NCBI RefSeq assembly: GCF_000687475.1
Contig: NC_057319.1
Coordinates: 372,001 to 436,000 of the forward strand
Direction of reading: 5' to 3'
DNA: 64,000 bases
Source: Ustilaginoidea virens
Taxonomy: Eukaryota; Ascomycota; Sordariomycetes; Hypocreales; Clavicipitaceae
Shown: positions 12,901 to 23,305 of the stretch, piece after piece
Position numbering within the stretch: the stretch's first letter is position 1
Layout: every line of letters starts with the position of its first letter
Notes under the pieces: generated by a model
The model's database searches: none
The model's input: only the letters and a program-made list of their open reading frames with translations
What the model was told of the DNA's origin: nothing
Position numbers and translations under genes: made by a program

Positions 12901-13246
12901 TCAACACTGACATTTGTATTCGGTTTGTTACATATCCATTGCCAACTTGTCGTGGCCCCAAAGACCCACCGGGGAGGTAAGTTACTCTGCAGTTCTAGGG
13001 GCACTAGAACTGCTGTGATTGGCCGACGGCTCCTGACCCGTCCCGCTCAAGCTGCTTCCAGAATCCGGTGTGTCACAGAATCCCGTCGTCATCCATCAAC
13101 CATCAACCGCGATCGCGACCAAGCTTCAACATCCCCAGCAGTCTGGCGATATACTCTTCCGCTGCGTCTGCCCCCCCCCCCCCCCCCCCCCTTGCCCGCG
13201 ACTTCTCCCCGTCACCCGCACCGCCCTCCGGCACACAAAAAAAAAA
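9909..13246. other. Divergent spacer between ceramidase and FMP52-like genes
   Basis: This 3.3 kb stretch holds both 5' flanks. No gene is recognisable. It contains a 9-base tandem repeat near 10824, poly-A at about 10039, an AGGTAGGTAGG patch near 12845 and a C-run just upstream of the FMP52-like start. Confidence 0.45.
10824..10892. repeat. Minisatellite, 9-base unit (GACAGCATC / AACAGCATC)
   Basis: Three copies of GACAGCATC are followed by about four of AACAGCATC, then decay. The unit is a multiple of three, so open frames through it (Leu-Met-Leu or Asp-Ala-Val repeats) are artefacts of the repeat. Confidence 0.88.
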
Positions 13247-14026
13247 ATGACATCCCCCACGCCGCTCGCCGCCGTCGTCGTCGGCTCCACCGGCCTCGTC
13301 GGCTCCTCCATCCTGTCCAACCTCCTCGCCGACGACACCTACAAGCCCACCCACACCATCTCCAGACGCGCGCCGCAAGCGTCCTCGCCGAACCTCAACG
13401 CCGTCGTCACCGCCGACACGGCCGCCTGGCCCGCCGCGCTGCGCGGCCTCTCCCCGCCCCCCGCGACCTTCTTCTCCGCGCTGGGCACCACGCGCGCCGC
13501 GGCGGGCGGCATCGCCAACCAGTGGAAGATCGACCACGACCTCAACGTCGAGCTGGCCCGGGCGGCCCGGGACGCCGGCGTCCGCACGTTTGTCCTCGTC
13601 TCCAGCGGCGGCACGCGCGGCCTGCCCTTCAGCCTCACCCCCTACGCCCGGATGAAGAACGGGGTGGAGGACGCCGTCCGGGAGCTGGGGTTCGAGCACG
13701 CCATCGTCGTCAGGCCCGGCATGATCCTGGGGGAGCGCGAGCAGCACCGCCTGGCGGAGGGCGTTTTGCAGGCCGTCGTGCGGGGGCTGGGGAGGCTGAG
13801 CCCGGCGGCGCAGGACGCGGTCGGCCAGGACGCCGGGGTCATTGCGAGGGCGGCCGTCCGGGCGGCGCGGCTGGCGGACGAGGGCGGCGCCCCCGGCAAG
13901 TACTGGGTCCTGGAGGCCGGCGACATTCTCAGGCTGGGCAGGACGGACGGGCAGGGCGCCGGGGCCGACAGCCAGGCGGGGGCGGGGGCGGGGGCGGGGG
14001 CGGCAGATGTAGCGGCGAAACGATGA
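13247..14026 (+). CDS. FMP52: FMP52-like mitochondrial short-chain dehydrogenase/reductase
   Basis: A single exon encodes 259 residues of the atypical extended SDR family that includes yeast Fmp52 and mammalian HTATIP2/TIP30. The N-terminus carries the Rossmann nucleotide-binding loop VVVGSTGLVGSSIL (a GxTGxxG motif), followed by FFSALGTTRAAAGG, typical of Fmp52. The region FVLVSSGGTRG holds the catalytic-type Ser. The family YxxxK motif is present in order as YARMK. Yeast Fmp52 is reported at the mitochondrial outer membrane; its substrate is unknown. The start at 13247 was chosen over an upstream in-frame ATG because the intervening codons translate a poly-C/poly-A leader. The C-terminus is a Gly/Ala-rich repeat tail with no family equivalent. 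Base use is strongly GC-biased at third positions. Confidence 0.85.
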   Translation: MTSPTPLAAVVVGSTGLVGSSILSNLLADDTYKPTHTISRRAPQASSPNLNAVVTADTAAWPAALRGLSPPPATFFSALGTTRAAAGGIANQWKIDHDLNVELARAARDAGVRTFVLVSSGGTRGLPFSLTPYARMKNGVEDAVRELGFEHAIVVRPGMILGEREQHRLAEGVLQAVVRGLGRLSPAAQDAVGQDAGVIARAAVRAARLADEGGAPGKYWVLEAGDILRLGRTDGQGAGADSQAGAGAGAGAADVAAKR

Positions 14027-14600
14027 TGATGCTGCTGGGTGGGATATAGTATGCTTCTCGTGTGCGTGTGTGCGTGCGTGTGTTTATCCTTGTGCAAGAT
14101 TCCCAGGTTGGCGCGGAAAGCAATGCCATAGCTACTGTAGCAAGAGAACCCAGATGAACCCCGGTGCCCTTGGGGCGCGAGACCGCATTGTCCATTGTCA
14201 TCATGACGCTCAAGGGGTGCCCGCAGACGAGGCAGGCCAGCCTGGGGTGGACCCCTTGTCACCACCACGACCCTCTCGTTTGCCATGACCAGAAGTGCTT
14301 GCGCTGCCGATTACATCTACATCGTCTTGGTGCCAAGCTTTCCGTCCTTTTACAGCGGCATCGGTCCTGGGACATGATTTGATTGCCTGCCAAGACTCCA
14401 AATTCTTGTCCTGTGCAAGCGGGCGCGTCTAATATACCCAGCAGTAAACACCACATGTCCTCATATGCCCCCGCACGTATATCCCCATCTGCATTGACCT
14501 TCTTTTCCATCTTCCTTTTTTTTTTCTTGTCTTTCCAACCTCGTCTTGTTTCTTTCTCTTCCCGCTCACAACCTGCATAACACGTCTGACTCTGCGATGC
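14027..14600. other. Convergent spacer between FMP52-like and asparagine synthetase genes
   Basis: Two 3' ends face each other here. There is a pyrimidine-rich patch near 14510 to 14570. No gene is seen. Confidence 0.5.
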
Positions 14601-17123
14601 CTATGCCGCATTGTCGTACTTGGCGTTGTGCGTGGCAATGGCTCTGCAGCATGGCGTGTCAGCATCCCGCTCTGACCTGCTCGGTTCACCTCTGTATTGA
14701 TACGTACCTGCCGCTGGGATCGGTCTGCTTAGACCAGGTAGGCGCCCATCGCATGACGGTAGACGCGCATGACGGAGGGAAGTGCTCGTCAAACATCAGG
14801 CGGTACCAGTAACTTGGCTTTGCTGTCAGCTCTTGTCTGCCAATTCTGTTTTTTTTCCCGCCATTTTGGGTACTCACGCCTCCTTGGTATCAGGAATATC
14901 GGTGCCCCATTCAGTCTTGGGGTTCTTCATCATTTCATCAGTGACGTGCAGTTCAGCGTTGTCCTTGAGAGCATCGATCCAGCCGTAGCCGACACCATCC
15001 GAGAACTGCTCCTTCTGGCGCCAGAGAATGCCATCGGGCAAGTAGGGCGCGGTTTCGGGTTCGTCGCTGGTATCGAAGGCCTTTCGCAAAATGTACTTTT
15101 CCATGCGGTTCTTGGTAATCATCTTTTCCTGGGGATCAATACCCATGGCAGTTTCGAGAAACTATGTCGAGGAAAGGGAAAAATAAAAGGCGAAGAAAAA
15201 GAAAAAAAGAAATTGTTAGCTACACCACCACCTCGCACAACCATTCTGATTGGGGCGCACAAGGTAAAAACATTACCTCCTTGTCGAGGAACGGCACACG
15301 GGCTTCCAGACCCCAGGCTGAGGTGGACTTGTTGGCCCGCAGACAGTCGGCAAAATGCAGGTTCTTGACACGGCGGACAGTCTCCTCGTGGAGAGCCTTC
15401 TTGTCAGGGGCGGCGTGGAAATAGAGATAGCCGCCAAAGATTTCGTCGCTACCCTCGCCACTCAGAACCATCTTGATTCCCATAGCCTTGATCTTCCTCG
15501 AAAGCAAGTACATGGGGGTGGAGGCACGGATGGTGGTGACGTCGTACGTTTCAAGGTGATAGATGACGTCGGAAAGAGCGTTGAGGCCGTCCTCAATGGT
15601 AAAGGTCATGACGTGATGCTTGGTGCCGAGAAACTTGGCGACCTCGAGAGCAGCCTTGTTATCGGGTGACCCAGGCAGACCGATAGAGAAGGAGTTGAGC
15701 TGGGGAAGATAGGTGACGGTGGACAGGTTGTCGTCATCGTCGATGCCCACCAGACCTTCGCCAGCAAGGGCTTGGCCAGGTCTGTGGTGGTCGGCGCCGC
15801 CATCAGCCTCTAGAGCTTTCTTCTTGAGGCGAACGGTCTCGCGCTGAGCAATGGCAGCGACAAGACTAGAGTCAAGGCCACCCGACAGGAGCACGCCATA
15901 AGGGACCTCAGCCATGAGTCGCTTACGCACCGCCTTCTCCAGCGAATGGCGCAATGCCTTCAGGTCAACTGGGTTTGCAGGGACTTTGCCAGAATCCCAC
16001 CAGCCGGGCTTGAAGTATCGAGTTGTTTCGCCGGTTTTTGAGTCGTAAACGTGACCTGGGGGAAATGGAACAATCTTGTCGCAGACGGTAGAAAGACACT
16101 TGAGCTCGGATGCGAAGTATACAGTGCCTGGCTCCTTCCACGACCAGCCCTGATATAATGTGGTGATGCCGATAGGGTCACGGGCAGCAATGGTTCGGTC
16201 TTGCTTCTTGTCGTAGAGGACGAAGGAGAACATGCCATCGAGATGGCTCGGGGCGTCGAGGCCATACTCCATATACTGGGCTCACACCCGCGTTTAGCGG
16301 CACATTATCAAACACGCGCAGCGAGCGCGGCATCAAAAGGGCTGTGACAAACGCACCAGAGGAATGATGACTTCGCAATCGGATGTTGTCTTGAAGCGGT
16401 GCACATGATTCAAATGCTTTCGGATCAAACGATGGTTGTAGATTTCCCCGTTGACGGCCAGAACAAGAGACTCATCGTCGTTGGTCAAGGGCTGCGCACC
16501 AGATTCTGCCGTGACGATGAATACAAAGTTTTCCCGAAGCCGAATGGAATCGAGCGTGGACGAATCTAACTCACCGACACCGACGATGCTAAGACGTTCG
16601 TGACATAAAACTGGGAGACAATCAGTCAGGCCAAAGTCTCACCGCAGCCGTTGCGAAACGAGCGATGCCTACTTGTATGGTTGGAAATATGGTTTCCGCC
16701 TTTTTTTTTTTTTTTTTTTATTTCTGTCAGCCATCCATTTGGCTACTGGCATCGATCAAATGTCGCCAGGAGACGCGAGACTCACTCCAGTCGGGACCTC
16801 GATGACGGATCCTACCGCGGCGATTAGCATGCAACGGCACAGCACGGCACGGGACGGCACACCTACCGCTTGGCAAGCTGAAGAGCTGTCGGCTTGAACC
16901 GTTGAACATTAGGGTGGCTATCGATTGGATGTGTCAGCTGCCTTGTTCCATTTGCTTTGGTGCTTGCTGCAAGGTTCGATGAAAGACGAATGGTGGGGTG
17001 AGCGGACGACCTGCCCAGTGCAGCCCAGCGCTGCCCCTCCAATGCATAAAAGGAAATAGATTGTGCAGCCCAATTGCGGAAGGCGATCGGGACTCACTTG
17101 TGGCAGGCGAAGATTCCACACAT
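14601..17123 (-). CDS. Asparagine synthetase (glutamine-hydrolysing)
   Basis: Makes asparagine from aspartate, ATP and glutamine in the cytosol. Ten exons were traced: 17123-17098, 16917-16867, 16811-16786, 16699-16673, 16610-16575, 16505-16357, 16275-15277, 15161-14878, 14812-14708 and 14643-14601. They total 1746 bases (581 residues), the usual fungal length. The protein begins MCGIFACHN, so Cys2, the class II glutaminase nucleophile, is present. Further glutaminase signatures are [21 protein letters not shown] and NGEIYNH. The synthetase domain has the ATP pyrophosphatase loop LLSGGLDSS near residue 230 and [14 protein letters not shown] further on. The 5' half is unusually intron-dense, with four exons of 26 to 51 bases; every junction was checked for frame. 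The exon 4 acceptor sits directly after a poly-A run. Whether it equals yeast ASN1 or ASN2 is not decidable here. Confidence 0.95.
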
Positions 17124-18526
17124 GATGGCCGATGCGTTTCAAAAACGGGGGGGTTCAGAATCAACTGAGATGGATGAGGGTGGGAAAGAGAAGGACGTGC
17201 TGGGAGAGAAAACAAGTCCACATCCTTACACAGAGGTTAGTTGACGTTGACGTCTGGTTGGCAGAGAAAACTTGGGGGCCCTCGAGGTCAACCGTCGCTC
17301 ACTGAAAAGCGACAGCGATAGCGACAGAACCGGAGCTTCCATGAGTCAAAGTCCAGCCTTGGCGCGGCGACAAAAACTGGGGCTCTCTCTGGCGCTGGTA
17401 TGACTTAGATGGAGGCATCAACTTGAGCCCACCAGCCGCTACCCGAACTTGCCAGAAGCGACATATTGATACGTTAGGTACTCCGTACCTTAGGTACCTA
17501 ACCTCTTGACAGCAACATCTGGTCTTGTGGGCCATTCGCCGTGAAGGAAAAAAGTCTGGTTGCCCCGACTCTCTGGGCTGGACACTTTAGAGCATCGTTG
17601 GTTTCCCTGCAGCTGGTCCTTATCAGAGCCGGCTGCATCAGCTGGCTGCATCAGTCGGCTGCATCCGTCGCCTGGCTGCAGCCGACTTCGGCCGGGCTGG
17701 CAATTTAAAAGGTGCCGTCATTGGCGCGCACGCCAGATACGTGTCTGGTACCTAAGCTGCAAAACAGAACCTGACCGTCGCTGAAAAAGGACCCAGGTGC
17801 CCGAGTGCCGCCCAAGTGCCGCCCAAGTGCCGCCCACAGCTGGATACATGCCATGTACTCCGTACGGATACAGTGCTATATAGTCGCTGGCCCCTATTTA
17901 TCGCGTCGAGTTTCACAAGGGATAGCGTTGCCCAAAACCAAGTTCCTTTAGTTCAGCCTTGTGCAAAGAGTTTTTTTTTTCTTCGGTCGACTTGGTCCTA
18001 TGGTGATTGATTTAACCCTCACGGGACTCTTCTGCATCAGCGTAGGCATGATGGTGATGGATGTACATAGCCAACCTGAAGGGCAAGTGCACATTCGCAC
18101 TTGATCTGCATATTGAAAGACGAGGAAAAAAAAAAACCACCGACCGCCGTCGGACCAAAATGAGGCGAATGGGCCAGAAAAAAAAAAAAAAAAAAAAAAA
18201 AAAAAGGTCCTCAGTTACCTGTCAGAGACGCAAAGATGGATTGGCTGAATCCTCTGAAACGTCCTGCTTGCCTACCAACGAATGCTAGACACCAAAGTGG
18301 ATATATAATAAAAATCTTAACCCTATTACGCCTGTCGCAAAATCCATCAAAATCGTCATCCTGGCAAAATGCCAACTCTCAGTCATCTGCGGTTCTGACA
18401 AGGGAAAAAAGACCGCTCTCACTCGATGCCTCTTTCAAGTTGTGCCCTCCAACGCCAATACGACCTCCTGTGCCGGGTTTGAATGATGTTATGATGGTTC
18501 ATGTAGTATCGCGCGTCACTATAGAC
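17124..18526. other. Spacer between asparagine synthetase and UBC9 genes
   Basis: This holds the 5' flank of asparagine synthetase and the 3' flank of UBC9. A nested palindrome of the AGGTACCTA type lies at 17473 to 17502 and contains TACTCCGTA. A 25-base poly-A run starts near 18179. No gene is seen. Confidence 0.45.
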
Positions 18527-19244
18527 TTAGGGCGCTGGATTCTCGCGCACCACCCGCTTCACTCGCTTCTCGTACTCGGTTCGGTCCCGCTTGAATAAGT
18601 TATAGGCCTCGGCTTGGGCGGGTGACTCGGGATTGGGGTCGTTGAGCAAGTCCTGGATTCCCAAAAGAATCTGCTTGACCGTGATGGCAGGTTTCCAGGC
18701 TTCCTCTTCGTTGAGAATCGAGAGGCAAACGGTGCCAGATGGGTACACATTCGGATGGAACAACGGCGGAACAAACTTGCCTAGGAGAAGAGGTCAGACT
18801 TTGGGTTGCTTTGGATTTTTTTTATTTTTTTTTTGGTATTTTTTCTTTTGCATGGTCCCCGCTCAAATCTTGGTTCTTGGCTTACATTTGGGAGGCTTGG
18901 TCGGATACTCTAGGGTGAGGGGGGAAATCTCGGTCAGTATGTAGACATTGTGCGGCCAGAGAATCAGATGCGACTAACCATCAGGGAAAGCGATATTCAG
19001 CTTGAACAGACCGCCCTCCCAGATGGTCTTTTCTTTTCCGGGAATACCGCATTCCCAGTTCTTCAGATCCAAAACGCCTTCCTTTGTGCGCGCTGGCTTG
19101 GCATAGAAGCCAAACGGATGGTCGCGTCGCCATTGCTTCCTGCAAGCCGCCGTGAAGCCGTGAATCAGCACGTGGCAAGAGCGACTCTTGAGAACAGGCC
19201 AACGCTTACCGCTCTTCCTGCAACCGATTTTGACACAAAGCCAT
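18527..19244 (-). CDS. UBC9: SUMO-conjugating enzyme E2 (Ubc9)
   Basis: The sole E2 for SUMO: it accepts SUMO from the Aos1/Uba2 E1 and transfers it to lysines of mainly nuclear proteins. Four exons (19244-19210, 19139-18979, 18909-18886, 18780-18527) encode 157 residues, the canonical length. The segments [18 protein letters not shown] and [11 protein letters not shown] are visible, and the catalytic site is [15 protein letters not shown] with the active Cys at about residue 92. The C-terminal helices contain [20 protein letters not shown]. The third exon is only 24 bases. The start gives [12 protein letters not shown], matching known fungal Ubc9 starts. Nothing looks broken. Confidence 0.97.
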
Positions 19245-20055
19245 GGCAGCTGGAAGATGGGATTGAACACTGAATGGTCGTTTGCCGAATGGGCGACTGT
19301 GCTGCAACCAAGCGCTTGTCCGAGAAACGGCGAGAAAGTAACCTCCGCGGGGACGAGAGTGCTTGTTGCCGCGAGACAAGGCCGCTCGCTCAGTTAACAA
19401 CTGTCGGGCAGGAACTGGAAATGGTATGGCGAAATAGGCGGTGCGTGTGTTTTCGCAGCGCTTGGAGGAACAACAAACTCGAGTACGTCGCCGCCCTTTG
19501 GTTCTTTACCTTTTAGTCTGTTTTCCATACGGATGAGAGAGAGGTCGAGCTTTGAAATGATCTTCAAAGGCTGACACAACGCTGAAGGGTCGAATTAGTG
19601 GGGCAAACTGACGGCCGGGAACCGCTCCAGCGACCGGGCCTGATGCTGATGGCCTTCCCCGTGAGTCCAACAACCCCGCCAGGCACCTACTGTACCAGCC
19701 AGACCATTAATAATTGCTGGCACATTACATATAGGTACATACCTACCTACCTTAGTTGACATGGCACATCACACGGGCCTCGGCTCAGCAACAGAACCAA
19801 AAGCCAAGGCTTGTTGACCTCAATCCCTTAGAGACTGGAGCATTTGACATACAAATTCCGAAAATTCTTCCTCTCACGCTAAACAGCTCTCTTGATCTTT
19901 CGGCGCCCTCCAGCTTAGGTACTTTTGCGCTTTGACACATGTATACCTGTTGATCACCGCGCCGGCGTTTTTCCAACATTATCGGCTTGGCTTGGGATTA
20001 TCATTCGACTTGCCTGCCTATCGCGGGCATTTTCAAACTCGCCACATCGCGATTT
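19245..20055. other. Divergent promoter region between UBC9 and PEX19
   Basis: The two genes point away from each other, so this 0.8 kb should hold both promoters. ACATACCTACCTACC, a member of the dispersed AGGTAGGT family, is present near 19740. No gene is seen. Confidence 0.5.
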
Positions 20056-21308
20056 ATGGACACGAAAATGGGCGGCGCGGGGGAGGATACCAAGCAAGCC
20101 GTCCAGTCCAAGCAGGCAGACGTCGGAGTAGCTCCTGCTCCGGCAGTTGAAGCTGCGAAGCCTGCCGCCGTGACCGAGGATGTTCCTGATCCAGATGAGG
20201 ACGACTTGGACGATCTTGATGGTGAGAAGACAATGGCGATCCAGCGATACACTCTGCGAGGCGAGTTTACTAAACGCGAAATAATAGACATGCTTGACGA
20301 CTTTTCAGCTGTCAAGTTGGAGGGCTCTGCCAAGAAGCCTTTGTCCCCGACGAATGCGACGGCTCCGGAATCTGTTCCAAAGGGCACTACGTCTGCTCCG
20401 AAAGACTCTGCCACTGATGAGGAGGAGCCCTTTTCAGAAGAAGAATTCGCCAAGCAGCTGCAGGCAGGCATGGCTGGCTTGCTCGGTGAGTTGGACAAGT
20501 CGGTATGTGTGACCTCTCTTCTAACCTGCATTTCAAACATGCTTGAAGTTTTGGGGAAGAAGAAAAAATTTACCAACAGCTCTTCCCTAGCCTGAAATGC
20601 AGGAGCAATTCGAGGACATGCTCAAGCAGATGACCACTGCTGCAGCTGATTCGGAAGCTGGTGCAGCCGGCTCGTCCACCAAACCTGGTGAGCAAAACAA
20701 GGCAGATGCGTCCTTCCAGGACACCATCCGACGGACCATGGAGCGCATGCAAACATCTGGAGACCAAGCTACCGCCGCCGCGGCTGCTGGCGGCGACGAT
20801 GATTTCATGTCGGAGCTGCTGAAGCAAATGGGCTCGGGCGACTTTGGAGGCGAGGGAAGCGAAGAGGAATTTTCCAAGATGCTCATGGGCATGATGGAAC
20901 AGCTTACAAACAAGGAGATCCTCTACGAGCCTATGAAGGAGCTCGACGAGAAATTTCCCGAGTGGTTGGGAAAGAACAAGGACTCGACTCCTGCCGAGGA
21001 TCTCAAGAGGTACGAGGAACAAAAGGTTCTGGTCAGGGAGATTGTGGCCAAGTTCGAGGAGAGCAGCTACTCTGACGGCAACGCTGCCGACCGCGAATAC
21101 ATAGTGGACAGGATGCAAAAGGTATGTTGAAGAGACGCGCAGATGCACCGTGTCTTTTTTTTTTTTTTTGCTGTTCTTGATCGCGCATCAACTGACAGGT
21201 CATACGCAGATGCAAGCCGCTGGGTCGCCGCCATCGGATTTAGTAGGAGACATGGCAACGGCGCAAGAGGCCTTTGCTGGAGCGGATGACCAATGCAATC
21301 CGCAATAG
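20056..21308 (+). CDS. PEX19: Peroxisomal membrane protein import receptor peroxin-19
   Basis: Pex19 is the cytosolic chaperone and receptor that binds peroxisomal membrane proteins and docks on Pex3. Four exons (20056-20221, 20309-20502, 20591-21121, 21210-21308) encode 329 residues. The N-terminus is acidic and disordered (DPDEDDLDDLD), followed by PFSEEEFAKQLQAGMAGLL, then a helical core with MEQLTNKEILYEPMKELDEKFPEW, characteristic of the PEX19 family. The last four residues are CNPQ, a CaaX-type farnesylation box as in other Pex19 proteins. Intron 1 (87 bases, GTGAGA/TTTTCAG) is a multiple of three without a stop, so its removal is inferred from splice signals and from the acidic join LDD-LD-AVKLE. 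A second ATG four codons downstream is an alternative start. Confidence 0.93.
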
Positions 21309-21557
21309 ATTTCATGATTGATTCAAGACATCTCCTGACCCGTTATATACCCCTCGTACACGAGCTCCCGTGCACCAGTAAAGAATCCAGTACACACAAA
21401 GGCCATGATTGAAAGGTCCGACATGAGCCAACAACGCCAGACTCCAAAAAGGAAGAAGCAAAAATCGGCAGCATTATCCCTGGCACAGGAATTAAACACG
21501 AATTAAACACGAATTAGACAGATTTTTTCTCTTTTTCTTTTTCCAGCAAAGTTTGCT

Positions 21558-22297
21558 TCAGGATATGTCCATTGCCTCCACAGGTGATTGTGCTTGTGAC
21601 TCTGCCTCCTCCTGAGCAATCAACTCGGCAAACACTTGGTCATACTCCTCGTCGGAGAGGGCGGGAGAGCACGGCGCTTCAGGTGCAGAGTTCTTCTGCT
21701 CCTGATACGAGGCTAGCATAGCTTCCACCTCCTCCTCCTCCTCCTCCAGATACCCATTCAGCGCGTCCTCTTCTTCGGGCAGCATCTGATGCTCTTCCGG
21801 AAACCTGATGGCGTCATCCAGGTCCGTTTCCGACAGAGTCGGCGCATCGTGCGCGAGCCGTCCAACGTCGGCCAAAAAGCTGTTCTTCAAAAACTTTACG
21901 CGCCAAGCACATTAGCACAGGTCGGGCAACGGCACCTACCCGGGCCGGCGCGACGAGCAGCACGTGCACTCACCTTTCCCTCAATATCCCTCCTTTCCCA
22001 CGCCTTGTCCTCTGCTTTCCTCCTCACATTCTGCAGAAAGTCCCGCCGCCTGGAGTCCCGGGCGTCTTCACCCTGGCGCAGCATTGGGTTCCGCCGCGCG
22101 GCCGCTCTGGACGCGTACTTGAACTTTGGCTGCTGGATGGGCGACGACTGGACCTGGCGCTGGGGCAGGGAGTTTCTGTCGACGGGTGAAAGGGGAGAGG
22201 ATGCCCGGACGGGCGACGACGAGAGCGGCGAGGATGTGTTGGGGCGGTGGTGGTCCCACGTCGTGGTGAAGACGGGTTTGGGGGAGAAAGAAAGCAT
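21558..22297 (-). CDS. Uncharacterised fungal protein with Ser-Pro-rich N-terminus and acidic C-terminus
   Basis: Two exons (22297-21974 and 21893-21558) flank an 80-base intron with a GTGAGT donor and a GTAAAG acceptor; they encode 219 residues. The first 50 residues carry SP/TP motifs (TSSPLSSSPVR, ASSPLSP, SSPIQQPKFKY), possible proline-directed kinase sites. A basic stretch (RRRDFLQNVRRKAEDKAWERRDIEGKFLK) continues across the intron, and the end is strongly acidic (a Glu run, EEEEEE, then DEEYDQVFAELIAQEE). I recognise the overall pattern as a protein conserved among filamentous ascomycetes but have no function for it. The start was chosen at the ATG giving MLSFSPKPVFTTTWD; an upstream in-frame ATG would add 17 residues of poor composition. 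It lies tail to tail with PEX19, 250 bases apart. Confidence 0.75.
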
Positions 22298-23008
22298 GGT
22301 ACGGATGGGCGCGGATCGCAACGAGTCGCTGGTGTTTGTGCTTTGCATGTGCGCAGTATCGTATGGGAAGGAGGAGGAATATGCGACGGGACGGAGTGTT
22401 CCAGGCAATGCGTGTTGGCCCTTTGGGTGGTTCGAGGCGACGGGGTGTCGAGTTAATTGAGACGCGGTTCAGTCATGGCGGCGCGTCATCACGTGGCGGG
22501 GGCATATATCTGGGAGGCGGGTCTGGTGCTTCCGAGCACCGACGGAGCGAGTACCTAGGTACCTAAGGTACCTAACGCAATCCTGGGAGATACTTGCCAA
22601 CGAGCCTAGGTACCTGGTAGGTACTTGACCTGAAGATGACCGAGACTGGTAGTGGGAAAAAATCCCTCACTTTTCCCATCGTCAAAAAATCTACAAGTTG
22701 ATTGAGGCCAGGTATCGCCACAGAAAATGCGAAAAGCAAAAACACTTGAACACAGCCGACCTCGACGGAGCAAAGACGCCATGCTCCTCTCTGTCTGTGA
22801 AGTACATAGTACCAGGTGGGAACCGGCTGCCCCACCCGCTGTCGGCCTGGTTGAATTGATTGTCTCCTTTAATTGGGCAGGGGCCCTATCTGCCCCCTAG
22901 CACGCCGTACTACAAGGCCCTGTGCACCCCCTGTACGGATACGCGGTGGACTGATGCTGCAAGGGCTTCGGAAAAGTCAGCTGCTTGATGACGATGGGCT
23001 CATGAGTG

Positions 23009-23039
<31 letters not shown>

Positions 23040-23305
23040 CCCGCCCCCAAATTGACTTGCTTGGACCCCAACGTCGTCGTCGCGCCTTTTCAGGCACCGC
23101 CCGCCCGCCGCACATGCTTCGAGCAACCAGACGACCCCCGCCAGCTCATTCTCGCCCGCGTCATTGACGCCTTGTCATGAATGTTCGTTCCCACCCGATA
23201 TAGCAGCCACTCGTCACCGTCGCCGCTGAGCGAATTGATGCGTCTCCCGTCTCCAGCGCCCGCTCAACCCAGACAACCGCGGCTCTTACCGTGCCGGGCC
23301 ACACC
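22298..23305. other. Divergent spacer with palindromes and an ATC microsatellite
   Basis: This lies between two divergently transcribed genes. It contains a cluster of AGGTACCTA palindromes at 22551 to 22576, a smaller one near 22605 to 22624, and an (ATC)n run near 23007. No gene is seen. Confidence 0.5.
23007..23040. repeat. Trinucleotide microsatellite (ATC)n
   Basis: About ten uninterrupted copies lie about 270 bases upstream of the UbiB-family kinase start. It is probably length-variable between isolates. Confidence 0.9.

Noticed and set aside
12925..14049. 374-codon frame overlapping the FMP52-like gene
   Set aside because: Frame-shifted shadow rich in Arg, Pro and His; the alternative frame encodes the conserved dehydrogenase.
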